DNA from: Mycobacteroides immunogenum
GTDB lineage: Bacteria; Actinomycetota; Actinomycetes; Mycobacteriales; Mycobacteriaceae
Direction: 5' to 3'
Length of the DNA stretch: 64,000 nucleotides
NCBI RefSeq assembly: GCF_001605725.1
Contig: NZ_CP011530.1
Location: 4,774,001-4,838,000, forward strand
A program made the translations under genes and the position numbers. A model generated the notes under the pieces. That model was not told the DNA's origin, searched no databases, and saw only the letters and a program-made list of their open reading frames with translations. This document shows positions 17,339 to 25,289 of the stretch, one piece after another (within the stretch, counting starts at the first letter, position 1; the number at the start of each line of letters is the position of its first letter).

Positions 17339-18225
17339 CGAAACACGCTGCGATCACTGATGATGACACCGATCTGATGCGCCTTCTGGACCGACTGTCT
17401 GAGATGTCCGAGCGGGATTACTACAATCCGTATCGCACCTTCGACTGGCCGGCGGAGCTGCCACTGGACGAGTACTGGATGAGTCCAGAACTGTTGTCGG
17501 TGCATAACACCGTCTATGAGGGCCAGTTGTCCGACGCACAGCTTTTAGCGCTGAGTCGTTGGGAAAGCATCAATTTCTACAGCCTAAACGTGCATGGGAT
17601 CCGCGAACTGCTCATCGAGATCGCCGCCCGTATCCACACCAGAGGATTCGAGCCCGCCTCGGAGTATCTACACCACATCCTCGGCGAGGAGAACGAGCAC
17701 ATGTGGTTCTTCGCAAGGTTCTGCACGAACTACGGCCAAAAGATCTACGACGACAAGCAGATGCGTTTCAACAATTCCGGGGACCCCGACGCCGCCGATT
17801 TCCTGGTCTTCGCGAGGCTGTGGATCTTCGAGGAAATCGTGGACTATTACAACGCAAAGATGGCTACCGACAAGCGGTTACATACCACTGTGCGCCAAGT
17901 CAACGCGATTCATCATCGGGACGAGTCTCGCCACATCGCGTTCGGTCGTCAAATCGTCGGGCACCTCTGGACCAGGCTCAGAGAAGAACTCACCACGGAA
18001 AGACTCCGCGAGATCGGCGATCACCTAAGCACATACATGGATGTCTCCGCACAGTCCACGGTCAGTCCGGCGGCCTATCGCGATACCGGACTTCCGGAAC
18101 CATATGCGCTGCGCCGCAACGTCTTGGCATCCGACGGGTGGAAGGAACACAAAGGAAACATGCTCAAACGTCCCACTGAGTACTTGACCAGAATCGGCTG
18201 CCTGGAATCCGGGGCAAACACATGA
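17335..18225 (+). CDS. AurF-like non-heme di-iron oxygenase
   Basis: This 296-residue all-helical protein has the carboxylate/His ligand order of the AurF (p-aminobenzoate N-oxygenase) / ferritin-like family: an early Glu in LSRWESINFY (E77), ExxH in GEENEHMW (E119/H122), Glu in WIFEEIVDYY (E166/167), and HxxxExxH in IHHRDESRH (H193/E197/H200). The three-His pattern is that of AurF/CmlI-type enzymes that oxidise amines to hydroxylamine or nitro groups; CmlI-like relatives act on carrier-bound substrates. Directly upstream of a carrier protein gene (ATGA overlap), it may oxidise the tethered amino acid, on nitrogen or carbon. Confidence 0.8.
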   Translation: MTKHAAITDDDTDLMRLLDRLSEMSERDYYNPYRTFDWPAELPLDEYWMSPELLSVHNTVYEGQLSDAQLLALSRWESINFYSLNVHGIRELLIEIAARIHTRGFEPASEYLHHILGEENEHMWFFARFCTNYGQKIYDDKQMRFNNSGDPDAADFLVFARLWIFEEIVDYYNAKMATDKRLHTTVRQVNAIHHRDESRHIAFGRQIVGHLWTRLREELTTERLREIGDHLSTYMDVSAQSTVSPAAYRDTGLPEPYALRRNVLASDGWKEHKGNMLKRPTEYLTRIGCLESGANT

Positions 18226-18461
18226 CCAGCAGCGGAGTCGGCCACCAGTTCGTCATGGACTTCCTCCGCGAGCGGCGACCCGACATCGGCCCTCTCGATC
18301 CGAACCTGGACCTCATCGAATCCCGCATCATCAGCTCGATGATGTTCGTGGAATTTCTGTATCGACTCGAGGAGAAGACAGGGCAAGAGATAAATCTAGA
18401 AGATGTTGTCCCCGACGACTTTCGGACCATCAATCAGATAGAGGCACGGTTCTTCTCATGA
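18222..18461 (+). CDS. stand-alone acyl/aminoacyl carrier protein, CP1
   Basis: A 79-residue four-helix carrier-protein-like product. The 4'-phosphopantetheine site would be Ser39 in RIISSMMFVEFLYRLEEKTG; the usual Asp before the Ser is replaced by Ser38, while the following V-E-F and the 'EEKTGxEI' helix agree with carrier proteins that partner amino acid:carrier-protein ligases. It lies between the di-iron oxygenase and the ligase with ATGA overlaps at both ends. It needs a phosphopantetheinyl transferase from elsewhere in the genome. Confidence 0.8.
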   Translation: MTSSGVGHQFVMDFLRERRPDIGPLDPNLDLIESRIISSMMFVEFLYRLEEKTGQEINLEDVVPDDFRTINQIEARFFS

Positions 18462-19309
18462 GCAACGACTACCGGCAAGGGATGACCGCCGCCGCGGGGC
18501 TGGTCACATTCGATGAGTCCACATCCGCGCTGCGCACAAGCCTTGATGAGGTCTTTCTCTCCTGGGCGCGGCAAGCGGGAGCGAGGCCGATGCACTATCC
18601 ACCTCTCGTCGACGTAGAGGGACTTGCGCAGCTCGACTATTTCCGCAACTTCCCGCAGCTGGCGGTCCTCGCGACCGGATTGAACCCCGCAGCACAGAAG
18701 CAGTACGCGTCTCAAGAATCTCCCACCGATCACATCGGCACGGCGGATGTCGATACTGTGCACTATGCATTGCCATCGGCGGCATGCTTCAACGTCTATC
18801 TGTCACTGCGTGGAGAGCTTCTTACTGCCCAGCACACCATCACCACGTCTGCCACCTGTTTCCGGCGCGAGGACGAGTATCACGATCGTCGTCTGCTGGC
18901 CTTCACCATGCGCGAGATCGTCTTCCTTGGCGAACGCGAGCAAGTGTTGGACAACCTCGCCGATCTGAAGAAGGTTGTTACAGCATTCGCAGAGCACCTT
19001 GGTCTTCCACTCGCACTGGAGAACTCCACTGACCCCTTCTTCGAATCCGGTGGAGCGCGCGCACTGATGGCACAACTCTTCCCGGTAAAGCAAGAGTTCG
19101 TCTACCACGGCAAACGCGAGCCGCTGGCGATCGGCTCGGTCAATTTTCACCGCAACTTTTTCGGCGAGCGGTGCGGTATCCAGCTCCCCGACGAGTCTGC
19201 CGCCTACTCCGGATGCGTGGCCTTCGGGCTGGAGCGATGGGTATCGGTGCTGAGCGAACAGTTTGGCGAGGAAGCGGTTACACGATTGAACGGAGTCATC
19301 ACGCAATGA
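18458..19309 (+). CDS. amino acid:[carrier protein] ligase (class II aaRS-like)
   Basis: This 283-residue protein is a truncated class II synthetase core with no tRNA-binding domain. Motif 2 is TCFRREDE and motif 3 is AFGLERW. Cys134, Glu153 and Cys253 match the Cys-Glu-Cys zinc site of atypical SerRS-like enzymes that activate glycine or alanine and load it on the phosphopantetheine of a carrier protein. It is encoded between two carrier-protein genes. The reaction (amino acid + ATP + holo-CP to aminoacyl-S-CP) is inferred from this family; which amino acid is used cannot be read directly. Confidence 0.82.
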   Translation: MSNDYRQGMTAAAGLVTFDESTSALRTSLDEVFLSWARQAGARPMHYPPLVDVEGLAQLDYFRNFPQLAVLATGLNPAAQKQYASQESPTDHIGTADVDTVHYALPSAACFNVYLSLRGELLTAQHTITTSATCFRREDEYHDRRLLAFTMREIVFLGEREQVLDNLADLKKVVTAFAEHLGLPLALENSTDPFFESGGARALMAQLFPVKQEFVYHGKREPLAIGSVNFHRNFFGERCGIQLPDESAAYSGCVAFGLERWVSVLSEQFGEEAVTRLNGVITQ

Positions 19310-19527
19310 GTGTTGCGCTACGCGAGCTGATGGCCAAGGTGTTCAAACGCGACATCGCGGACCTGCCCGACGAACCTGATATCGACAATGTCAAGAATTG
19401 GGACTCGTTGCGGCACACCATGCTGATGATGTCCATCGAGTCCGAGTATGGTGTGACCGTCCCACCCGACCTTGCCCCCACCCTGACCTCGTACGCCGCG
19501 ATCAGCCAATTCCTTGAGCAGTCGTAG
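19306..19527 (+). CDS. acyl carrier protein, CP2
   Basis: The 73-residue product is a typical carrier protein: the phosphopantetheine Ser34 lies in NVKNWDSLRHTMLMMSIE and is followed by the EYGVTVPPD helix. ATG 19306 overlaps the ligase stop (ATGA) and is chosen over an upstream in-frame start at 19171 that would lie inside the ligase. The canonical DSL motif contrasts with CP1, suggesting that the two carriers hold different groups, for example an aminoacyl and a polyketide/acyl partner. Confidence 0.85.
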   Translation: MSVALRELMAKVFKRDIADLPDEPDIDNVKNWDSLRHTMLMMSIESEYGVTVPPDLAPTLTSYAAISQFLEQS

Positions 19528-19534
19528 GCGAGCC

Positions 19535-21658
19535 ATGGTGCATAACGGGAGGTACAGCACGCCCACCGCAGCCACGCTCAACACGCTGGCCGACCTCAAC
19601 CGCGACGGCCGTCCGAACCTATTGTTCGCAGGCTTGGCCATCACGCCCGAAGCAGCGCAATTGGGGTACCTCCTGAGTCGACTCCACGATCCCAGTACCA
19701 ATCACTTTTTGCTGCTTAAGAATTCGCCGGAAGAGGCCATCTCCGCGGCGGTGAGAATCGCCCGCCACAGCGGAAACATCAATGCTAAGAATGGCAATTC
19801 GGTACTGATCGTCGGAGCACCACCTGCGCTGAAGACGTACTTCAATCCACTCGATGAGCCAATTGACACGGCACTGGTACCCGGAATTCGGTTTGAACCC
19901 TCGGTGCGCACGGCAGCGGAACTTCTGTCCTCGGAAGCATTCTCGGCCGTACTGAGCGTGCTCGGCGAGGGTGCTGACAACATGTCCCTCCGCACCCTCA
20001 ATGAGGTCGCACGTGCACGGGGACTGCTGAGCGGTGTCTATGACACCCGCCCGTTGGCCGCCACCCTCAGCGACACCGGCTTTGGCGCCGCCGCGACTGC
20101 AGCCGACATGTACATCTACGGAGAACACCTGGTCGACGACCAGGTACCCTTCGGGTGCCTTTTGATGACTCCCCATGCGTACCGCGTCTGGGACAACCCC
20201 TTGGACGGGATGTCGCAGGGATCCACGTTCTCGTCCAGCACCGGTGTACTCACCATCGCCATCGACACCTTGCGCCGTAGAGAACTCCTACGCCATCAGG
20301 ATGAAGCGGTGCTGCGCCAGATCGGGGCAGATCGCAAGGTCCGCAATGAGTACTTCGGTCGATACGTCAATCCGCACGCGGTGACTCTCCTGGAATCGTT
20401 CGGTTTGGATTTCGAGTTTCGCCATGCCGCAGGTATGACCATGGAGCTTTCCGACGGGCGCAGTCTGTGCGATTGCACAGGAGGTATGGGATCCAACTTG
20501 CGTGGTCACAATCCGCCGGACAACGTCCGAGATGTCTTCACCGACCACGACGAAAGTGTGGACTATTCCACGCAACTCGCCGATACCTTGCACAGGCTGA
20601 GCGGATTCCCCGAGATGTTCACTGCGGTCAGTGGAACCACCGCCGTGGAGAATGCCTTGGCACTGGCGCGACTGGCGCGGCCACTGCGGCCCAAGATCGT
20701 CTCGTTCACCGGAAACTTCTCCGGCAGATCGCTCGCCCCCATCAGTGTCAGCCGCTACGGTCCCCCACTGCCTTCCTCTATTCCCGATGCATTCGCGCCC
20801 TACTGCCCGGGGGTGGTCTTCGTGGACCCGTTCTCTACCGACGCCGCGAAGCAACTCACGCATGCACTGTCCGATCCCTCCGTCGGCTTGGTGTGGTGCG
20901 AGCTCATCCAGGGCAGCTCGTGTTTACCGATACCCCAACACCTGCTGAAGATCATCGAAGATCTCAAACCCGCCGGCGGTTACCTGATAGGGGTCGACGA
21001 GATACTCACCGGCGCGTGGCGCGCAGGCGAAGAGTTTCTCTACCATGCGCGGAATCTGCCGTCGGCGGATCTAGTCGCCATTTCAAAGCCACTTTCGGAC
21101 ATGACTATTCCGATGGCAGCAGCGTTGACCACTCGACAGGTGGTCGACGCTGCGCGCCGCACGGACAGCGCCGCAGTGGATCAGCTACAGACCCAGTACC
21201 GCAACAACTTGGGCGCTCATATCGCCACACATGCCCTGGCTAAAGTAGATACCCCAGGAGCTCACGCCGAACGCCGAAAAGCCCGCGAGATTCTCGCCGA
21301 GGGCCTTGAACAACTGGTCAAAAAGTCCTCACTCTACGAAGGGGTTACCGGCGGTGGCGCACAGCTGCGACTGATTCCCTCGCGAAAGTACTTTCCTTTT
21401 AAGTCAGGATCTTTCGCGGCCGAGATGACCGAATCATCTTTCGAAAACCTCGTGCTACAACGATGCGGTGTCATCCTCAGCCGGGGAAGATTCCTCTTTC
21501 CGATATTCCCTCAGGCACACGATCTGGAGGAAACTATGCGGCGCATGCAGCGACTCGCGGACGTCAGTCCGATAACCGTCTACCGCGGCACCGCAGTCAA
21601 TGTCGTGAAGCTGTTCGTCCACATGGGATTACAGCGTCTACGCCGATCCCGCGGGTGA
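19535..21658 (+). CDS. fused double class III aminotransferase (N-terminal half degenerate)
   Basis: This is a 707-residue protein. The C-terminal 420 residues are a class III PLP aminotransferase: SGTTAVENALALAR, SFTGNFSGRS, Asp in LIGVDEILTGAWR and the PLP Lys in VAISKPLSDMTIPMA (about K518). The N-terminal 280 residues repeat the same fold in weakened form (NSPEEAISAAVRIARHSG; later GSTFSSSTGVLTIAIDTL), but the Lys position reads IYGEHLVDD and has no Lys. So one inactive and one active copy are fused. It probably transfers an amino group to a carrier-bound or free ketone. ATG 19535 is preferred over TTG 19514, which overlaps CP2. It is convergent with, and overlaps by 21 bp, the methyltransferase gene. 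Confidence 0.82.
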   Translation: MVHNGRYSTPTAATLNTLADLNRDGRPNLLFAGLAITPEAAQLGYLLSRLHDPSTNHFLLLKNSPEEAISAAVRIARHSGNINAKNGNSVLIVGAPPALKTYFNPLDEPIDTALVPGIRFEPSVRTAAELLSSEAFSAVLSVLGEGADNMSLRTLNEVARARGLLSGVYDTRPLAATLSDTGFGAAATAADMYIYGEHLVDDQVPFGCLLMTPHAYRVWDNPLDGMSQGSTFSSSTGVLTIAIDTLRRRELLRHQDEAVLRQIGADRKVRNEYFGRYVNPHAVTLLESFGLDFEFRHAAGMTMELSDGRSLCDCTGGMGSNLRGHNPPDNVRDVFTDHDESVDYSTQLADTLHRLSGFPEMFTAVSGTTAVENALALARLARPLRPKIVSFTGNFSGRSLAPISVSRYGPPLPSSIPDAFAPYCPGVVFVDPFSTDAAKQLTHALSDPSVGLVWCELIQGSSCLPIPQHLLKIIEDLKPAGGYLIGVDEILTGAWRAGEEFLYHARNLPSADLVAISKPLSDMTIPMAAALTTRQVVDAARRTDSAAVDQLQTQYRNNLGAHIATHALAKVDTPGAHAERRKAREILAEGLEQLVKKSSLYEGVTGGGAQLRLIPSRKYFPFKSGSFAAEMTESSFENLVLQRCGVILSRGRFLFPIFPQAHDLEETMRRMQRLADVSPITVYRGTAVNVVKLFVHMGLQRLRRSRG

Positions 21659-22261
21659 ATTGGGGCGCGCGAGTGTCAGGGTGGTGGGCACCCATATCCG
21701 GGTGAATCGTTTGACCGGCCACTGGCCCAATACCGTGTAACCGCAACGAGTAATACGCTCGCTGAGTACTTTCGCGGTGGTCAGCGGCGCATCGGGGTGG
21801 TCACGTCCCGTCAACCGAGCAATCCACGGATACAGATTGAACGATGCGATCACGATGAATCCACTAGGCCGCAGGACCCGGCGAAACTCTGCCAGCGCGG
21901 CGGGCTGGTCGAAGAAATGGAAGGCCTCGGTGCTAGTCACCGCGTCCACCGAAGCGTTTTCCAATGGCAAGCGTTCCGCAGAAGCCTCATGCCACGACAC
22001 CTTGGACGACCGTGCGATGCCTTTCGCCAACAACCCCGGGCTGGGATCACATCCATGTACTGTTACACCAAATTCGTCGGCAATTCTTGCAGTGAGAACC
22101 CCTGTGCCACAGCCAATATCAGCCACACTGGTGGGCCTCATCTGCTGCAGGACGGCGACCACCGCGTCATGATTCGGCCGGTAGACGCTACGCTGCAACG
22201 CGGGAGCGTCATAGATCCCGGACACTCGGTCGAAGAATCGGGTGACAAATTGTCGTGCCAT
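21638..22261 (-). CDS. SAM-dependent methyltransferase (class I)
   Basis: This 207-residue protein has SAM motif I VADIGCGTGVLTARIADEF, the acidic motif II region VHGCDPSP, motif III with VTSTEAFHFFDQP and LRPSGFIVIASF. It is of the small-molecule methyltransferase type (Methyltransf_11). ATG 22261 begins 1 bp after the P450-B stop, so both are in one leftward operon facing the carrier-protein operon. It likely O- or N-methylates a cluster product. An in-frame start further upstream (22303) lies inside P450-B and is rejected. Confidence 0.85.
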   Translation of the reverse strand: MARQFVTRFFDRVSGIYDAPALQRSVYRPNHDAVVAVLQQMRPTSVADIGCGTGVLTARIADEFGVTVHGCDPSPGLLAKGIARSSKVSWHEASAERLPLENASVDAVTSTEAFHFFDQPAALAEFRRVLRPSGFIVIASFNLYPWIARLTGRDHPDAPLTTAKVLSERITRCGYTVLGQWPVKRFTRIWVPTTLTLARPNSPAGSA

Positions 22262-22262
22262 A

Positions 22263-23633
22263 TCAAACCTCTGCTCGTAATGGCCTTCTGGCCCCAACGT
22301 CAAGCCGCATATTCAGCGCCAATTCCGTCCCGTAGCTGTGCCTTCCGGTGGGCTGATAGTCAGCCTTCGACGGCGCGAATTCACGTTGGTGTATCAGCCT
22401 GGCAACGGAAAGCGGAATTATCACCTCGGCGATCCGCTTGCCGAGGCACAAGTGAGGCCCGCGCCCAAACGGCGAGTACGCACCCGGCTGTAGATGTTCC
22501 TTCCGATCTCCAAGGAACCGCCAAGGATCGAAATCATGTGGAGAAACAAACAATTCTTCGAGGAAGTGCGGGACACATGTCGCGATCATGATGGGCTCCT
22601 CGGCTTCGATGCGATAGCCCGCGAAGGTGAAGTCGCGGCGCGCGTGTCGCATCAAGACCGGAACCGAAGGAAACATCCGCATCGTTTCCTTGACACATCC
22701 GTCCAGGACCGGGATGGACTCGAACAATGACGGCTCGTCAATGCTATCGAGTGCGAACAATCGGTCGGCCTCAGCCAGCACCTCGCGATAGATATCTGGC
22801 CTGCGCCAGAGCATATAAAGAACAGCGGCAATGGTATTGGATGTCGTGTCCAGTCCTGCCATGAACGGAATGAAGAGATTGAAAGGGAGTTCACGATCCG
22901 CCATGAAATCGGGGTCCTCCCGATTCGCCGCGACCAAGTCGTCGAGCAGGCGGCGGCCGAAGTCATCATCGGCCATGGGCGGCCGGGCCCTAAAGAAGGC
23001 CAATGTCTCGGCCGCGTTCTTCTCCATTATTGCCTTGGCTTTCAAGAACTTCGGAAGCTTCAGCATCCAGCCGGGCCAACGCTTGAGTAGATGGACGTTG
23101 GTTATCCAATGGATGTGCGTTCGCAGATCATCGACATCATCGAAAAACGGTGCACCGGCCACCGCCACGCCGACTTCCGCAACGCTCAGTCGTTGAATCG
23201 TGGTGACCGCCGGTATCAACTGCCCCACCGGACAGTAACGGTCAAGCCAGTCATCGATTACCGCGATGATCTGGTCATATCGTCCATCCAATGCGTGTCT
23301 CGAATAGCCGTGTCGCATAATGTCTCTGAACCGCGCATGCGACTCTCCATCATTGCCGATCACCGCGTTCTCGGCGCCGAAGGCGCCATACACACCCTCC
23401 CAAGAGGGCATCGAATACAGACAGTCCCGCCCTTCTGCCGTACCTGGCAGCATTGACGCTTCCGTACCTGCCAGCACGGTGAACCTGCGGTTCAGCGCGC
23501 GAACCCGGAAAACGGGTCCGTAACGTTCAAAACATTCTGTGAAGAATCGTGGCATGTCGTTGAACATGGACATGGTGTTCCCAATCAGCGGCGTTCCCGC
23601 CGCTACTGGGATCTCCCCGAGCCCTCCGCGCAT
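22263..23633 (-). CDS. cytochrome P450 (P450-B)
   Basis: A 456-residue P450 with I-helix AGLDTTSN (259-266), ExxR in KETMRMFP, and heme loop SPFGRGPHLCLGKR (Cys396). It has the same length as P450-A and aligns with it along the whole chain, so the two are probably in-cluster paralogues. ATG 23633 is preceded by a GGGGAG Shine-Dalgarno sequence. A near-consensus KstR box lies about 40 bp upstream. It is not a recognisable CYP125/CYP142/CYP124, so a role in the accessory pathway is more likely than in cholesterol side-chain oxidation. Confidence 0.87.
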   Translation of the reverse strand: MRGGLGEIPVAAGTPLIGNTMSMFNDMPRFFTECFERYGPVFRVRALNRRFTVLAGTEASMLPGTAEGRDCLYSMPSWEGVYGAFGAENAVIGNDGESHARFRDIMRHGYSRHALDGRYDQIIAVIDDWLDRYCPVGQLIPAVTTIQRLSVAEVGVAVAGAPFFDDVDDLRTHIHWITNVHLLKRWPGWMLKLPKFLKAKAIMEKNAAETLAFFRARPPMADDDFGRRLLDDLVAANREDPDFMADRELPFNLFIPFMAGLDTTSNTIAAVLYMLWRRPDIYREVLAEADRLFALDSIDEPSLFESIPVLDGCVKETMRMFPSVPVLMRHARRDFTFAGYRIEAEEPIMIATCVPHFLEELFVSPHDFDPWRFLGDRKEHLQPGAYSPFGRGPHLCLGKRIAEVIIPLSVARLIHQREFAPSKADYQPTGRHSYGTELALNMRLDVGARRPLRAEV

Positions 23634-23672
23634 GCATCACTCCCCGTGTCTGCATTCCAACCTTGCAGGAAC

Positions 23673-23686
23673 TAGAACACGTTATC
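23673..23686. promoter_or_regulatory. near-consensus KstR-like box upstream of P450-B
   Basis: TAGAACACGTTATC keeps all fixed bases of TnnAACnnGTTnnA except the last (C for A). It lies 40 bp upstream of the P450-B ATG. It may bind KstR or the KstR-like regulator encoded at 47749; a chance match is also possible. Confidence 0.5.
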
Positions 23687-23868
23687 CCGGGGCACGTGGA
23701 TACGACGTTGATTGGGCGACATTTACACCAACGCTACGTGACCAGCCTCCTACACCCGATAGAGCTGGACACTGCGTCTAATAATGCGTCTGCACAACAG
23801 AACTCGGTACCGGGCGGCGACAGCACCTCCTCATTACGCGCCGCCAGGCCGCGGGCCACCGGAGACGC

Positions 23869-23909
23869 ACACAAAGACCCCCGCGCTCAGGCGTCGGGGG
23901 CCTTTGTGT
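23869..23909 (-). terminator. stem-loop terminator after the ferredoxin reductase gene
   Basis: Arms ACACAAAG-A-CCCCCG (from 23869) and CGGGGG-C-CTTTGTGT (to 23909) pair over 14 of 15 positions with an 11-base loop. It lies 8 bp beyond the stop of the leftward reductase gene. No long U tract follows, as is usual in mycobacteria. Confidence 0.7.
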
Positions 23910-23916
23910 CTTCACG

Positions 23917-25263
23917 CTAAGAGGCCTGGCGCCCGGCGCTGATCATCTCCTCGCGCGGTACCACTTTGATGCGTTCGCGGCCCTGCTCTTCGCCGAGTGC
24001 CACCTCGTGAGCGTCGAGCCGCTCCCACTCCTCCCAGGTGGTGTAGTCAATCCCGCTTCCCCGCAGATGCGCGAATATCGCATCGGGGTCCGAGATTTCG
24101 GCGGGTTGGATACCCGGGAGGTCTGCGAGCAGGCTCGCGATCGTTTCGGCGGCGTCAGATTTGGTGTGCCCGATCAATCCGACGGGCCCGCGCTTGACCC
24201 ACCCCGTGACGTAGGTGGACTCGACGGGAATCCCGTCGATATCGAGCACCCGGCCCGCGTCATGAGGGACGACACCAGCGTGGTGATCGAACGGGAGGTC
24301 GGCCAGATGCGAGGAAATGTAACCAACCGCGCGATAAACGGCCTGCACCGGCCAATCGGTGAATTCGCCTGTTCCCCTGACGGTTCCGTCGCCGATGAGC
24401 TCTGTCCGCTCGGTGCGCAAGCCCTCCACCCGGCCGGTGCCGAGCACGGCCGCCGGCGACTGGCACAGATGGATATGAATACGGTGCGGCGCCCCGGTGG
24501 GCTCTTGATCCAGGTACTTCATCATGGTGTCGACGACCAGCTTGGTGGCCTTGCTCGAGTTGATGGCCTGCTGGCTGCCCTCGTCGATCTCGAATCCCTC
24601 CGGATGCACAATGACATCCACGCTCGGCGAGTGCGACAGTTCACGAAATTCCATGGGGCTGAACTTGATCTGGGCCGGTCCGCGCCGCGCGAAGACGTGC
24701 ACATCGGTGGCCTGGTTGAGCGCCAGCCCCTGGTAGACGTTGGCGGGGATCTCGGTGCCGAGTTGTTCATCGGCGGGTTTGGCCAGCATCCGGGCGATAT
24801 CGAGCGCCACATTTCCCGCGCCCAGGACCGCAACGCTCGTGGCGGTCAGCGGCCAGTCCCTGGGGACATCGGGATGACCGTCGTACCAGGACACGAAATC
24901 TGCGGCACCGTAGCTTTCCGGCAGATCGATGCCCGGGATATCGAGTTCGCGATCGGCGCGGGCGCCGGTGGAGAAGATCACCGCGTCATAGAAGCGGCGT
25001 AGGTCCGAGAGCTTGATATCGGTGCCGTAATGGACATTGCCGATGAATCTGATCTCATCGCGGGAAAGCACCCGGCGTAGGGCCTTGATGATCTCCTTGA
25101 TGCGCGGATGGTCCGGCGCCACGCCGTAGCGCACCAGGCCGTACGGCGCGGGCAGCCGATCGAAGACGTCAACCTGCGCCTGCTCGTACTCCTTGGTGAG
25201 GATGTCGGCGGCATATATACCGGCCGGACCTGCGCCGATGACCGCGACTCGAATCTTCCTCAT
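23917..25263 (-). CDS. ferredoxin-NADP+ reductase, FprA/adrenodoxin-reductase type, iron-regulated
   Basis: This 448-residue protein has the FAD fold IRVAVIGAGPAGIYAADIL, the RYGVAPDHPRIK signature of adrenodoxin-reductase-like enzymes, the NADP fold VAVLGAGNVALDIARML and the C-terminal YVTGWVKRGPVGLIGHTKSDA. It passes electrons from NADPH to ferredoxins that feed P450s or reductive iron release. ATG 25263 is chosen: AAGGGGA lies just upstream, and the longer frame (to 25302) would run across the IdeR box. That box, 26 bp upstream, implies expression under iron limitation. Confidence 0.88.
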   Translation of the reverse strand: MRKIRVAVIGAGPAGIYAADILTKEYEQAQVDVFDRLPAPYGLVRYGVAPDHPRIKEIIKALRRVLSRDEIRFIGNVHYGTDIKLSDLRRFYDAVIFSTGARADRELDIPGIDLPESYGAADFVSWYDGHPDVPRDWPLTATSVAVLGAGNVALDIARMLAKPADEQLGTEIPANVYQGLALNQATDVHVFARRGPAQIKFSPMEFRELSHSPSVDVIVHPEGFEIDEGSQQAINSSKATKLVVDTMMKYLDQEPTGAPHRIHIHLCQSPAAVLGTGRVEGLRTERTELIGDGTVRGTGEFTDWPVQAVYRAVGYISSHLADLPFDHHAGVVPHDAGRVLDIDGIPVESTYVTGWVKRGPVGLIGHTKSDAAETIASLLADLPGIQPAEISDPDAIFAHLRGSGIDYTTWEEWERLDAHEVALGEEQGRERIKVVPREEMISAGRQAS

Positions 25264-25289
25264 GCCATCCCCTTGCGATTTGGAATCTA

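Noticed and set aside
18458..19309. Seryl-tRNA synthetase
   Set aside because: There is no tRNA-binding arm, the length is 283, and two carrier-protein genes abut it.
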